Under the pieces are notes generated by a model, which was not told the DNA's origin, searched no databases, and saw nothing but the letters and a program-made list of their open reading frames with translations. Below, in pieces: positions 23,804-36,714 of a DNA stretch of 64,000 nucleotides (positions are counted from its first letter, which is position 1; each line of letters starts with the position of its first letter). Where the stretch lies: contig CM073331.1 of assembly GCA_037043015.1 (NCBI GenBank), positions 434,001 through 498,000 of the forward strand, read 5' to 3'. The position numbers were made by a program, and so were the translations under genes. Origin of the DNA: Bryum argenteum (taxonomy: Eukaryota; Streptophyta; Bryopsida; Bryales; Bryaceae).

Positions 23804-26800
23804 CTACGCCTGTCCTGTCTCCGCCTGGCGCTTCGCCAAAGTGGAAGTACACTGCGCCATGGTCCTCGAGGCCCTGGAGATAGCATCAGTCATGTAGTAG
23901 TTTTCGATAGCCTTGGGGAGAGGGGAGCTTTCCAGGGCCGAAGCAGGTCTCGTATCCAAATCCAGAGCCCAACCTGTCGAAACTTCGATCTCATCAACAC
24001 GCAACAGGTTCGGAGCAACTGCCAACATGCGAGCTCTCAACCCATTTACAGTGTCATAGGGCAAAGCCTTCCCTACAACCTCTGAAAGAGCACGGACAAT
24101 CTTCCAGTCATCACGAGCGTCACCGACAGTGGGAACAGCAGGAGCGGTTTGTTGCGCTCTTCCTTCCAGATTCTCGTAGGTACCCTCCTTTTCGGTGTAC
24201 GCTGCACCGGGCAGGATCACATTAGCACGATATGCGCTTCGGTCACCATGGTGGCCCTGGTAAACGACGAAAGCGTCCCCTGGAATGTCGGCGGGGGTAA
24301 GATCATCAGCTCCGAGGAGGTAGAGGAATTTGGCGTCGGCTGATCCAGCTCTTGCTCCGGGGACGAATCCAAGATCACGAGCTGCCGCTTGGGATGCGTT
24401 CAAGAGCAGGACGTTGGCTCCAAACCAATCTTCTCGGATGAGTGTGCTCTGTTGGGCAATGATGTCGAGCGCGGACATTATGGCTGCCTTGTCTGTGCGT
24501 TCTAAGGCCCCGCTCCCTACGATAACTACTGGTCGCTGTGCTGATGCTATCTCGGCACAGAATGGGTGTCGTCCTTCGGCGATTTCTAAGAGTGTGTCGG
24601 TGCTCTCTCCAAGGTGCTGGTGTGGGTAGGCTAAGTCCACCGCTGGTCCTACTACAGCCACCTTCGCGTTGTTGAAGCGCACCGCTTTCCGAAGCCTTGC
24701 ATTCACCATTGGTGCCTCCCACCGAAGCTGCAGAGTACCAAACACGATGCAGCAGAAAGCTTAAGCACTCGATCTCAGAAGTTACTCCCTAAACGTGATC
24801 TAAAGCATGAACAAGTGTTCACCTTTTCGGTGATACGGAAGGCCTTTCAGGAGCTATTTATTGTGAAAAAACTGCTGATAAAATCTTGGACTAGATAACC
24901 ACGCAGCGGTTCATCAAGCATGCTAATGTAATGAATCCTCAGCAGGTTTTAAGATGAGTAAGGAATCCTGATACTAAATAAGATGCATTTGAGAGTTGGT
25001 AGTTCAGAAGACAATATGTCAAGTAGTAAGAGTACATAATGAGAGATTCGAAGCTTAGAAGTTGATGTGTTTGGAAGTGTTGAGTTCAATCAGTACAGGT
25101 GAGTAGGGAGTACCTGAGTTCCAACCAACAGGAAGACGTCCGCGGTTTCAAGATTGGCGATACCAGTGTTCAACAAGAACCTCGATCGCAAGTCAGCGTC
25201 CACGGATTTACCATCTCCTTCGGCCCAGAGACGCTCACAGCCCATTCTGTTAAGAAAGTCCTTCAATGCCAACATGGACTCGGCATCTGCAAGCTTGCCA
25301 GCAATGCCCACCATTTCCTCGGGCTTCACTTTGAAAGCTGCTTCAGCAACAACTTCAAGGGCATCTTTCCATGAGACTGACTGCAACTGGCCATCAGGGC
25401 GACGGATCATCGGCTCACTCAGTCGCTGACGCTTCAAACCATCGTAACTGAACCTTGCTTTGTCTCCAATCCACTCCTCGTTGATTTCCTGCACAATGGG
25501 ATACATTAGTACAGTCCTTAAGAGAATTTATTTACAAACAAAGTGGTTCGTGTATGTACCTCATGAATACGAGGGATGATCCGCATCACTTCAGGTCCAC
25601 GACTGTTGATACGGATGTTCGAGCCAACTGCGTCCGAAACGTCAATACTCTCGGTAGCCTTGAGCTCCCACGGTCTTGCTGTGAATGCATATGGCTTCGA
25701 CGTCAATGCACCGACAGGGCAAACGTCGATCACATTGCCTGATAACTCGCTTGTCAAGAGGTTTTCAACGTATGTTCCAATCTCTTCACTTCCTCCTCGT
25801 CCTAGCACCCCCAGATCCTCTACACCTGCTATCTCCTTCGCAAACCTCACACACCTGGAATGATCGCCAGTTGTATCTACAGTCAGATGATCAAATTCCT
25901 ACCCACTAAAACGGTAATACTGCGAACGGTATGAAACTAATAAACTATACATGGCTGCATTAGAAGCCTTACGGTGACGAGAAATGATACTAGGGTAAAG
26001 AAATCACATCTGATTCAACTATTGAATCTCGAAATGTATGATGAGTAGTTAAGGCTTTCGATAATAATAAAATGAGTTAATAGCAGACGATTCTAGCATT
26101 TCAGGGCTTGAAATGCGAGACTGACCTGGTACATTGAATGCAACGAGTCATGATGGTTTTCACAAGAGGACCGAGGTTCTTATCGAGAACAGTTCGTTTC
26201 GTATCAATAAAACGGCCTCGATCGGATCCAAAAACCATGGATTGATCCTGGAGATCACATTCACCGCCTTGATCGCAAATAGGGCAATCCAGAGGATGAT
26301 TCATCAACAGAAACTCCATAACTCCCTCCCTAGCTTTCTTCGCCAAAGGAGTATCGGTCTTGATTTTCATACCTGCAACAAACCACTCACCTCTCAACAA
26401 ACCTTTTCCACGACTCCTTTCCGAAATTCGCAAGAAAAAAATCAATCCGTACCTGGTAAGGCAGGCATGGCGCAAGAGGCGACGGGTTTGGGAGTCTTTT
26501 CGACCTCAACGAGACACATGCGGCAATTGCCAGCGATAGAGAGGCGACTGTGGTAGCAAAACCTAGGAATTGTCACTCCGCCGAGCTCGCATGCTTGTAA
26601 GACGGTCATACCCTTGGGCACTTGCACGGGCATACCATCCACGCTCACTTCGATCGTCTCCACTTCCGGTTTCTCTGGCTTCACGCGAGGTGAGGCAAGA
26701 GCGGCCGTGCTGGAAAGACGAACACTCCGCCATAGCGCTTCTTTGAGATGCGAGGTCGCTTCTTTGTTCCGAAGCAAAGGAGCTGCCTCCTGTAGTAGCT

Positions 26801-26828
26801 TCACCGTTTGCCGTCCTCTGCAGCCCAT
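23804..26828 (-). CDS. NDUFS1: NADH dehydrogenase (ubiquinone) Fe-S protein 1, 75-kDa subunit, mitochondrial
   Basis: Five exons (26828-26453, 26372-26126, 25854-25560, 25488-25114, 24727-23804) join in frame to 738 residues, the normal length. This complex I subunit carries clusters N1b, N4 and N5 of the matrix-arm electron path. A mitochondrial presequence of about 50 residues precedes the 2Fe-2S ferredoxin domain ([20 protein letters not shown] ... CAMPA). Next come the N5 ligands ([19 protein letters not shown], His plus three Cys) and N4 ligands (RCIQCTRCVRF and DVCPVGAL). The rest is the molybdopterin-oxidoreductase-like domain, from [13 protein letters not shown] to the C-terminus, which has no cofactor in this family. 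All ligands are present. Introns are GT-AG. Confidence 0.98.
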
Positions 26829-27119
26829 TCTAGCTACAACAACCGATCGGCACTAATGTTAATAGGAGGGAGATCAAGAGTGTGCTACAAGGCACGGGAG
26901 GTCTATCTCGGTGCTCCTCCCCGTCCTCCTCTGCATCCGAAGCTCGTGCAATGCGAGGGAGTAAAACCCTAAATCAAAGGTGCTCATTCCAGAGGCCCTG
27001 GACGATGACGTTGTCGCGGTGCCTGGGTATCAGCTAGGGTATCGTGTGCCATCCACGCTCACATGGTTGTATGGAACAGTGTAAACTTAGCGGCACCGAG
27101 ACGCTAGTCGGCGGCATCA

Positions 27120-27370
27120 ACAGTCAGGGAAGCGGCATCGGCGTTCGAGGAAGCGGCACCAGCGTTTGCGGTGGCGGCTGGTGTTCGCGGTAGCTGCACG
27201 AGCGTTCGCGGTGGCGGCACTGGCGTTGGCGACAGCGGGACTGGTGTTGGCGGTAGCGGTACTGGTGTTTGCGGTAGCGGTACTGGTGTTTGCGGTAGCG
27301 GTACTGGTGTTTGCGGTAGCGGTACAGGTGTTTGCGGTCGCGGTACAGGTGTTTCCGGTGGCGGCTGGTG
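27120..27370. repeat. GC-rich 21-bp minisatellite upstream of NDUFS1
   Basis: The unit ggtagcggtactggtgtttgc is repeated, best conserved at 27250-27350 with more decayed copies to 27120. It keeps open frames (GSGTGVC in one, VAVLVFA in another), as any 21-bp unit without stops would. No start context or flanking exon supports translation. Confidence 0.85.
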
Positions 27371-28831
27371 TTCGCGTAATTTAAGTTTATTCTTGATGAT
27401 GATGTAATGATGGCAAGTATAAACTTCTATATCTCAAATGCCAACATAACTACACTAAATTTGATAATTAGTGTTAGATTATTATAAGATTTGAAAATGC
27501 TATAAGTTTTTACTTTTGTTTAAAAAAATTTACCAAGAGCATTGAATCTGATACCATATAAGGACCCCATCTTGGCCAATATAGTGGATAAAATTATTGA
27601 ACAACAATAAAAACTTATAACATATTTATGTAAATTAGTGTATTTAACACTAATTATCAAATTTAGTGTAGTTGAAATGGTTGGCGAGCCGCACGGTCCA
27701 AAAGATTCCCAAGAGCAACCTCAAAAATTGGACCTTTTTCACAAACTCGGAAAAAATAACTATGTCTTTAAATGCATCTCAACAAGTAGAGTAGATTTTG
27801 GAAAGCAATTTCTTTACCTAATTATTTTTTTTCAAAACTCTTCAAATTGAGATGAAGAGATGGCATTTACCAAAATGAAATATTCTCATGGGAACTTAGG
27901 GTCATGCCTGTAGGTTCAATTATCAAAGTAGTGATGACTTGAGGTTATTCAAATTCTTGTTTCTAGGTGAGTTACAATTATAATGTTAAAACATCGTTTC
28001 TACCCTCCTCGGATATATGAAACCAAGAAAAACGCTTTGTTTTTCACATAGAGGCATAGTGAAAAACAAAAAGTTGGTCTTGCGAGTAGAAAAGACATAT
28101 AATATGTCTAATATGTTCAAGAATTCCAAACAACAAGGAAATGCCTTTGTACTATACCTCTTCTACACGTACTAATATAAACCTTGAAAAATGGTCTATT
28201 CTAATCTTGTGGTGATTTTCAGAAGTTTCTTCAGAATGATGTCACTTGGCAAATTTCAACATGCCTTGAATATGAAGTTTCAAAAGTAAATGTATTCTAA
28301 AATAAGATGGATACTACAGCAAATATTGTTTGGTTGAAAAATATGAAAAGACTTCATGTTTCAAGTTCATTGCGTAGAAATAGAGTCAAAGTGAGCATGA
28401 CCGATAGTCTACCTTTCTCGAACTTGGGGTTGAATTCCTATTTCCATTAGGTTCAAAGTGAAAGTAGATCAATACATACCTTACTATAATAGTACAACAC
28501 AATATTATTCTACCTAAATTTGAACAAGAAGTATCACTTACTATGTTATACTCAATTATTACTCCTGCGCCAATTATCTTAGATCCATCCCTAGAGATAG
28601 ATTCGAGATTCTAGACAACTCACATAACATAGATAAATATAACTTGTTCAATAATGACTCAAATTTTAACCTGACAAATTTGTGATAAACTTTGCTATGC
28701 GAACATGGATAAAGTAACCAGAAGATCGAACCGAATTCTGGAACTCTTCTAGAATATGTTATCATTTGCTGAAATTGAACTTGTAATTGGCTTAGTCCAA
28801 AATATTCACAACACCCACATAAAGAACCAAC

Positions 28832-29209
28832 CTTTAACCCTTACACGCCCAACCAAGCCCGAGGGGCTTGATTCCAACAGAATCTCCTCTGGAGCTCTCA
28901 CTGTAATCAACTTTTCACTTATATTATGATGTCAAACTGGTCACCGTCTTGTGATGCATTCAAAAAGTGAAATTTTACAATTCAAATCACAATTTGTATG
29001 TATGTATGATTTTATGGTTTGAAAGGATTGTGGTAGGTAGGTTGGGGTTGTACATAACCTTGCAGGAGGTTGCAAGCTCATCATTGATTGGTTCATTCAT
29101 GGTGCCCAAGTTCAAAAAGTGCACTATTCATGATGCCCAAGTCCAAAAGATGCTGTGATCCAATTTTGGGCTGCCCGTTTTAGACTCCATGGGCGTTTAA
29201 GGGTTAAAG
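28832..29209. mobile_element. MITE-like element, 378 bp, 20-bp terminal inverted repeats
   Basis: The termini ctttaacccttacacgccca (28832-28851) and the reverse complement of 29190-29209 match at 19 of 20 bases. The interior is non-coding and contains a short internal duplication (catggtgcccaagttcaaaa / catgatgcccaagtccaaaa). The target duplication is unclear ('caa' on both sides at best). Confidence 0.65.
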
Positions 29210-30048
29210 CAATTATGAACTTCATGTGAAGTTCACCCAAATAGGCCATCTTCGGTAATGCTCCAATTTTGTGCACGGTACATTACATAATAAAAGGAAT
29301 ACAAATTAGCAACAAAATTGACACTTTTTTTTCAATTGACCTCCTTATACCTACGCTTGTGTTCTTCCTTTCCTTCATACAGTGTCGACCCCGAGAAAAA
29401 ATAAGTGGTCTTCCACCATTATTACCATGTCCAATGGGCATATCATCAAGCGTAAGTCAAACATACATTTTAATCACATCAACCTCGCAAAGGTTGGTAT
29501 TCTTATTTATTTACTCCTTTCTTTCCTTTGCATCATGCTCTATTATCTCTTTGTCCTGTGACCATCGAGGTAAAGGCATTACGAAAAAACGCTGTATTCA
29601 CGCCAATTTTTAATTTGAAGATTGGAGTTCTTATCTATCTATCTATCTTGCATCATGCTAAAATGGGTACACCAAAACCCTAAAAACCAAATCCTCGAAT
29701 GAAGCCTCGAAGGTGTCGGTAAAAGTGTGAACGGGGGTAGCCCAATGGGAGCTTCTTCTCGGAATCATGCAGTCAGCGCGAAGTCTCTGGCTTGCTTCCC
29801 CGTTAAAAGCATTGAATCGGCCCAACGATCGCCATTGCGAATCCTCGATAACCCAGTACAGTTGTCCTATCTAATCGATCGGATGGATGCTTTAGGGTTT
29901 GACAGCTGAACGAAGCCACCATCGAAAACTCCGCAATCCTGCAGTTTACATGTTTTACATTCTTTAATGTAGCCATCAATCGTAGCAATCAAAATCGGAG
30001 CATCGATCCCACGATTGTGGCAAGTCTCGGTGAGATTATTCGAGCGAC

Positions 30049-32875
30049 ATGGTGGTGTGCAGATGCCGCAAGGTGAGCTGCCCTATAACCCTAGTTTGAT
30101 GGAGAACCCACATTGAAAAAGCTTGATAGGTAGTGCGGGCATTTTTTGTATTAGGGTTCTATTGGGGTTGATCAATGCAGCTTGCAATCGCATGAATTTA
30201 GAGACTCAGTCTTTCGGATATGAGCATCAGTCTATGTCCGAATGGTTTTCACAATGCAATGGATGCAATGGATGCCCTTAGTTCTGGTTTTGATCTTCGT
30301 TGCGTAATGGTGGATTAGTTAATGCGGGTGGTCATTATATCCGAGGTGATCAATAGTCCCCCGAGCTTTTTCTGGTTGCGAAGAAGCTTCAAGTACGAAC
30401 TTCATTCTGTTGAGAATGCCTTATCGGCTTAGGTAGAGGGCTTCTGGTGGAGCATTTACCCGTTCTTTGTTCTTTGAATGATGTAGGCGACGAAGGTATA
30501 CTGTTTTGTGCACAAGGCACCAGTATGCGCCGATTGCATATGCTTCCCCGAGCACCGGCTTTGCGTGGTATGTAAAGCCCTTCTTTTATTGAGCCTCTTC
30601 TGCAGCGTGACACTTGATTCTGTGAACGCCATCACTCCAGCTAAACAGTAATGTTGCTCTCTGATGAGCTCTAGTTTCATAGACATGGTCTTCGAAACTG
30701 ATTCATCTTGGAGTTTTGTATGTGCGCAAGCCGATTTTCAGTGGGTTGTTTGATTGTGCATGGTGCAGATTAGAACGTATTCGGATTGGGTGATAGATGG
30801 CGACTATGACTGGCCGCCAAAATGTGCTGCATGTCAAGCTGTTATAAATGATGAAGACACTGGTACAACACGGCTTGGGTGCTTACGTAAGTTCTTCATA
30901 TCGCATGCTTTTAACGTCTTCGGCATCTGAAGTCCCTCAGCTGCATAATTTCATGGAAAGATGGACGTGGTTCGATTGAATGTTTTGTGTCTGACGGGGA
31001 AGATGTCACGCTGTTTGTAGATAATCTTCACACCAGCTGCCTGCAATCACATCTGGACAATTTTCCATCGCACACAGCTCCTGCGGGTTACGTCTGCCCA
31101 GCCTGCCCTACTGCTGTAAGCAACTACCATTCTTTTCACACTTCGGGTCAGTTGATGTAGAGGCACCTAATTCAGTAGCGAATCTAATTTGGTTTCAAGC
31201 CCATTGGAATATGAACAGCTGCCACAGAGAGAAATATTCAAAATGTCTTTAACTTAAACTTAGACTCTGTATACAAATTCCAAATCACACGTTATTTGGT
31301 GCAGTGGAACCCTGTTGCAGTTCCCTACAAGATTCAACTAGTCTAATAATAGGAAGTAGGTGCATGAGCAATAGTCAATATTTTAGGTGCCTCTATCACA
31401 AAAGATAAAAACATGAGATCAATATATTGATCACAGTCATAATTCTATAATAGACACAAGCTCTTCTTGCAGATGTTGCCTTATCCAAGCGTAGTTCGCT
31501 CTGTCTGTGCGTTTGGAGTTTTCAGTGAAAGTGTGTTGATGCTACCGTAATTGTGTTGTGTAGGTCTGGCCAGCAAACAAGTATTTCAAGGAATCTGGGT
31601 CAGCCCTCTACAGCAGTATCAAGGAAGTGTTAGCTCAGGTGAGTAGCCGGCATACCTTCTCCTTTATGGTGAAAATTCAACCTCCAGTGAATATTAAGTT
31701 ATAGATTCGTGCAGGTGAGTGCAGCGAAAGTGCTTTTGGGAGCCGATGTAGCGCTCGAGCCAAGAGAACCGCCTCCGGCATTCTCCTCAGCCCCACTAGC
31801 AGACGTTTCAGCTAGTGAAGGTGAGGCGAGTTCAGCTCTGGAAGCAGACTACGTCACTGTGGAAGCTCCAGTGGTGAATGGTGAAAGCAGCGCCCCGCCC
31901 AAAAGCAAAACCGCTGCCAATGGACCCTCAAATATCAACATTGTTTCTCCCGACTCCCTGTTCCCGAAGCCCGCATTGCCCACTGTAAGCTCCTTTGCCC
32001 TGATAGCTCACATGTTTGTATCAGAAAAGTAGCTTGTCAGGATCTGATGATCTGTTTGGTGTGTGTAGTCAACGCAAGCAGGAGCTACTACACGCAAGAA
32101 TGCGGTACGTATAGATAGATTGCAGTCTGGAAATCATGTGGAGCAGGATGACAGTAACGACGAAGATGGCATCAGCCGCAAATACACGAAAAGAGGCAAG
32201 TGATTTGGAGTTGAGCAGAATAGTCAGTAGTTAATGGTTTTTGATCGTGAAAAGTAGGTTATTGGTCTTAAGAACTTCGTCTTGATCGTGAAAACTTGGC
32301 TCTTGATTGTGAACACTTGGTTTTTGATCGTGAAAAGTTGGTTACTGATCGTGAAAAGTTAGTTGCAAAATGCAGGTCCTTCGTATCGACAAATTCTGAA
32401 GTACGTGCCGTTCGTGTCGAGTGCATTGCCGACTTTGCCTGTGAACCGAAAAGACGTCCAAGATGGGTACGACGGAGATGAAATGGTCGACGATCGTCGA
32501 CGTCGTCGTCCTCGGTCTTCGTCCATGGAAACCAGGAAACTCTTACTTATATTTGCCATCATGTGAGCCCTGGATCATTTCCTCCCGAGTCATCCTCTTT
32601 ACTATGTGTTGAGTTTGTCGGTGAGAGCCTTCGGAGACTGATATGCTCGATGTGAGTGTCGGTGGGAGCCTTCGGAGACTGCTATGTATGAATAATGTGG
32701 GTGTCGGCGAGGGCCTTCGGAGACTGGTTTGTATGATGTGGGTGTCGGTGAGAGACTAACGTGCATGATGTGGGTGTCGGTGAGCAGGTCATGTATGGCG
32801 ACTGCGATGTTACTGTACTACCGACTGGCTCAAAGTGCCGGGCTTTCGGACGATGGAGAAGCGGATGAGCAGTGA
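30049..32875 (+). CDS. ZFPL1: Zinc finger protein-like 1 homolog (Golgi B-box/RING-like membrane protein)
   Basis: Nine exons join in frame to 354 residues: 30049-30072 (8 codons), 30487-30567, 30769-30886, 31021-31115, 31564-31638, 31715-31984, 32069-32195, 32376-32562, 32788-32875. The N-terminus has a B-box-like Cys/His cluster (VCRCRK, VYCFVHKAPVCADCICFPEH) followed by a RING-like cluster (CAACQAV, LGCLHNLHTSCLQSH, YVCPAC). The middle is a low-complexity Ala/Ser/Pro linker. Then DDEDG-like and KYTKRG segments precede a C-terminal membrane helix (METRKLLLIFAIMSCMATAM). Animal ZFPL1 is a cis-Golgi membrane protein binding GM130; the plant role is inferred. Intron 7 has a GC donor (AGAG|GCAAGT). 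Introns 7 and 8 consist largely of tandem repeats. Confidence 0.93.
32225..32375. repeat. About 25-bp tandem repeat in ZFPL1 intron 7
   Basis: About six copies of a unit resembling ttgatcgtgaaaagttggtt run up to the acceptor at 32375. Together they make up most of this 180-bp GC-AG intron. Confidence 0.85.
32609..32787. repeat. About 45-bp tandem repeat in ZFPL1 intron 8, ending at the acceptor
   Basis: Four to five copies of a unit containing gtgtcggtgagagccttcgg followed by agactg and an atgtatgatgtgg-like spacer. The last, truncated copy (gtgtcggtgagcag) forms the 3' splice site. Confidence 0.88.
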
Positions 32876-33661
32876 TCGACGATTTCACTTTGTAGAGAGT
32901 TTATTCTTTTCAGGTAGCTGTAAGTACGTACTTCCGCACTGATGGTCAATAATGCTCCGTCTCTTGTGTGGGACGAGTTTGAAATTAGGAGCTGTTGGAA
33001 CTGTGAGCTCCATTCACGGAAAGTAGCATTTATGAATAATAGTGCCAATGTCATGGCATTCTTCTTGGTGAATTCTTCTTGTGTCCTGCATCTGTATTCA
33101 GCCATGCAAATGCTCTCGAAGATGGTCGTCTGGCGGCTATTGGAAGTTGCAGTTAGTTTGGACCTGTTGCAGATTTGTAGTTTATTCAGGTTTAAAGGTC
33201 GTTACCAGTTTTCAAATGTAGTGCTCCTCCATCAACTAAGATATAAGCCATGCATACGATACATGCAGCCCATGTGAAGGTAGACAACTCTCCAGCCGGA
33301 TCAGTATCTCAAATCGAAGTTCAATCCTAGAACTCGTAATCAGACTACTTACTCTTCGAATTGGTTTAAGGTAGCAGATTGCGTACTTCATGATTAGTAA
33401 GTCAAGCATTCTTCCTTGCAAATACTCGAACTCGGTATCGACATTCAAGAGGGATCGGCGCTACTATGGCCCACTGACTTATTACTTGATCGAAGAACTT
33501 TGAGGGGTCGAAGAACTTTGAGCGAGTGGCGGGCACCAGAACTGTGCATTACAAGATTTCCAACCCGGAAACCAGGAATACTAATGATCCTGGTTAATTT
33601 GCTGGCTAAGTAAAATGAGGAAAAATAGATCTGAATCTGCTAAGGTCAAAATTTGATTGAA
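32876..33661. other. Convergent intergenic region ZFPL1 / FTSY
   Basis: About 0.8 kb of 3' flanking sequence. Frames at 32942-33277 and 33416-33613 have no recognisable domain. A short local duplication (gatcgaagaactttgag-gggtcgaagaactttgag) lies near 33490-33520. Confidence 0.55.
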
Positions 33662-36600
33662 TCAAGGAAATAGGGCGTTCACAAATGATTCAGCATCGAA
33701 CGGTTGCAAGTCGTTCAATCCTTCCCCGATACCCACGAACTTCACTGGAATGGAGAGCTCATCGACAACACTAACCTGTAACACAATAGTGAAAAGTGTG
33801 ATTCAGAATACGAGGTGGTAGACGATGATTCACTAGAAGGGAGAAGCTTAGGTTTAAGGAGGAATAGGAGTTTCGTACCACACAACCACCTCTTGCCGTT
33901 CCGTCCAGCTTCGTGAGAATGAAGCCTGTAACACCAACCACCTAATTTACGGCCAGAGAGCTGAATTAGTAAGTAGAAAATTATCTTTAATTGCGAAACA
34001 CTACAAAGTCCACTTAGTGGATACAAGCAGGACTTTTAAAATACAGGGTATGAGTTTTCCATTCAGTTGGGACCTCAGGATTTCCTGAAGTGAATGATTT
34101 AGTTTCTGAAAAAGTTGAAGTTTTGGACACATGAGCACTTGGAGATTGATCCCAACGAAGACGCCAAATAGGTAACTTGTTGCAGATGAATCTAGCTCTC
34201 ATTCTGCTTGACTAGATTGCGGTTCAGCTGCTCATAAGCCTGAAATCAGTTATCTTTGAAGTGGAACAAGATAGAGAAAGACAGAAGAAATGTTACCTGA
34301 TTGAATTCCCTTGCTTGTGGGAGCATATTCAGGCCCGTGGTTCCATCGAGAACTAACAGCACCTCCTGAATGAGCCAGTAATTTTCGGCACGTTTAACCC
34401 AATTTTATACCGACACGGATCGACACCACCAACAATTATAGAGCTTCATGATAGCTATCTACACTGTTCGAAATAGCTGAACTCTGTCGTCTCACTCACC
34501 CCGAAATAGCGAGTAAATGACCTCTGAGTAAACAAGTCTCACATCATCAATCTAGCGGAACAAAGGATACTTACATTGGGTGCGTTTGGAAGAGCTTTGC
34601 CAATGGCTCGTTTGCATCCACGCAATTCTTCCATCAGATTGTAGTTTGTATGAAGCCCTACAAATCCCCAGTTCCCAGATTATTTTTAATACATGGACTA
34701 CTACATAAAGATGAAAGACGGGGCACCAGAGAAATAGTTTCAGTATGAACGCTTACTGCCAGAGGTATCACAGAGAACAATGTCAAACCCTTCGTCAACT
34801 CCGCGACGGACAGCCTGGGACAACACTGCGCAAGGCGGTCAATACATGAATAAGTTCATTTACACTTGTTTCTTCAATTACAAGCTGATCGCAATTGGCT
34901 ATCATGAAGTCATACAAGTTTCACTCCGATAATCTTCACGGAGAGATTTTCTTATGATGTTCAGATGCCATCATTCTTGGTACCTTAAGTCTCGAGCGAA
35001 CTAAACGTAAGAGATTCACGTTTTCATGTGATAGATCCCATTGCTATTATCAATCTGTTAAGAATTTGGATGATATTTGTCTCATGCACATTCAATGTCG
35101 TACCTGCAGCAGGCCTAGCTTTCGCTGCCTCGGGCATCACAATCTCTGAGCCTGTCCGTTGAGCCCAAACTTCCAGCTGCTCGCCGGCTGCAGCTCGAAA
35201 GGTATCACCTGCCGCCATGAGCACCTTCACACCCTCCTTGTTGAACCTGTTCGCTAACTTCCCTGATAGAACACATCAGCTTTGCTTCAGTACATAGTTC
35301 TGACTTGCTGATTCGAATGTCTTGCCAATAAATTTAAGCATGGAAACACATCCGATTGTAATTACACCTGAACTTACCGATGGTGGTGGTTTTTCCTCCT
35401 CCGTTCACGCCGACAATCATCAGCACCGCAGGACGACTGCAAAATCAAAACGACTCAGTATAAGGAGCTCTAATCAATAAGTACGCATGAACAACTGATA
35501 TCAAATTTACTTCAGAAACATACTTGCGGTATAAGGATGCGAATGCTTGACGTACCTGGTACCTAATTGAAGCTCAGTGGAACTCACTTTATCAGTCAAC
35601 AATTTGACAATATTCTTCTTCAAAGATTCCTTCACAATTTCACATCAGCTGTCATTAAGAAAACACACTTGAAAATTCCATAATCCTGATCCGTACAGTC
35701 TTAAACTATCAAGACAGGTGCTTATCATGAAGCAAGAGACAGTTGTCACAAACATAGCATTCTTAAGGAGCTCCTCCAACACCTCTGAAACTGGAAATCT
35801 GGATATCTACTTAACACAATTTTGAGCCCATATTTTCAAATATAATAGTTCTCTATAGAGATTGAAAGAAGGATACGCGTAAAAGTCACAACTGCTCCTA
35901 ACCGAAACTCTTCGACAAAATTGTTATTACAAACTAGATTTATACCTTGATTTGTGGTCCAGACTTCAACCTGCCTGCAAGAATATCCTTTCGGAGATTG
36001 TCCACGATCTTCATAGCAGTTTTCGGGCCGAAGTCGGATACAAGCAACGCCTGTCCAATTTCAACGGTCGATAAGAATACCTCAAGAATCTACAACATCT
36101 GAATTACGCCTTAAAGCGCTCATTGCGAAGATGCGTAATAGCCTTCCAAAATTGACAGAGAACAACATTTTGACAGTATGCCAGTTTTAGGTCATCTCAA
36201 AAACCTCAAAACTTCGGGATACTCTACTCAAATTATGGATTCTCGACTGTGTTGAAATCTCAGAAGAAAATTAAGCCTATATTAGAATTGGACAGTCGGC
36301 GAGAGACTGAAGAATGCACAATTGAATGACGCGCCAATCTCTTAGGAATAAGAGCCAAACCTCTTCAAGCTCATCGAGAATGTTCTCGGATTCATCCAAA
36401 TTCCAGTATGTAAGCAGCTCATCAACCACAGCAAGATTCTCCCGCGTCTTGGAGAAGCCAGAAAACAAGAGCTGAATGTCGCTCTTGGCTTTCTCCTTGA
36501 TAACTCGTCCTAATCGGCCTAGGAAACCTACTTTCGGCGAACCAGCCTCGCAACGCACGCCGACCGCCACTCTCTGCTGCTGGTGCGCCTTCAAAGTACT

Positions 36601-36714
36601 ACAACCGAAGCGGGCCGCATTGACAGGGCAGGAGCGCAAACACTCCTGCTTGGCCACGACCGACGATGATGCTGCTGTTCCAGGCAAGCTGCTCAGCATG
36701 GTCGCCATAGCCAT
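33662..36714 (-). CDS. FTSY: Chloroplast signal recognition particle receptor FtsY
   Basis: Ten exons join in frame to 382 residues: 36714-36361, 36050-35946, 35629-35556, 35436-35378, 35262-35104, 34825-34757, 34657-34575, 34365-34297, 33941-33879, 33775-33662. cpFtsY is the thylakoid-associated SRP GTPase that, with cpSRP54, inserts light-harvesting proteins via Alb3. A transit peptide of about 60 residues is followed by the N-domain (FSGFSKTRENLAVVDELL, ALLVSDFGPKTAMKIV) and the G-domain: G1 GVNGGGKTTTIGKLA (from about residue 187), the DTFRAAAGEQLEVWA insertion box, G3 DTSGRLHTNYNLMEEL, G4 TKLDGTARGG, and the closing GIGEGLNDLQPFDAESFVNALF. The bacterial acidic A-domain is missing, as expected in plastids. 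The exon-3 acceptor (gtgaag|GAA) is weak. Confidence 0.96.

Larger units (their letters stand above)
26829..30048. other. Divergent intergenic region NDUFS1 / ZFPL1
   Basis: About 3.2 kb. From the NDUFS1 side it holds a GC-rich 21-bp minisatellite (27120-27370), a long AT-rich stretch, a MITE-like element (28832-29209), and the ZFPL1 leader. I see no host gene. Frames such as 27638-27850 and 29269-29613 look random. Confidence 0.55.

Noticed and set aside
27166..27407. Gly- or Val-rich repeat proteins (GSGTGVC, VAVLVFA) upstream of NDUFS1
   Set aside because: Both frames arise from a 21-bp minisatellite; no leader, exon or conserved flank supports translation.
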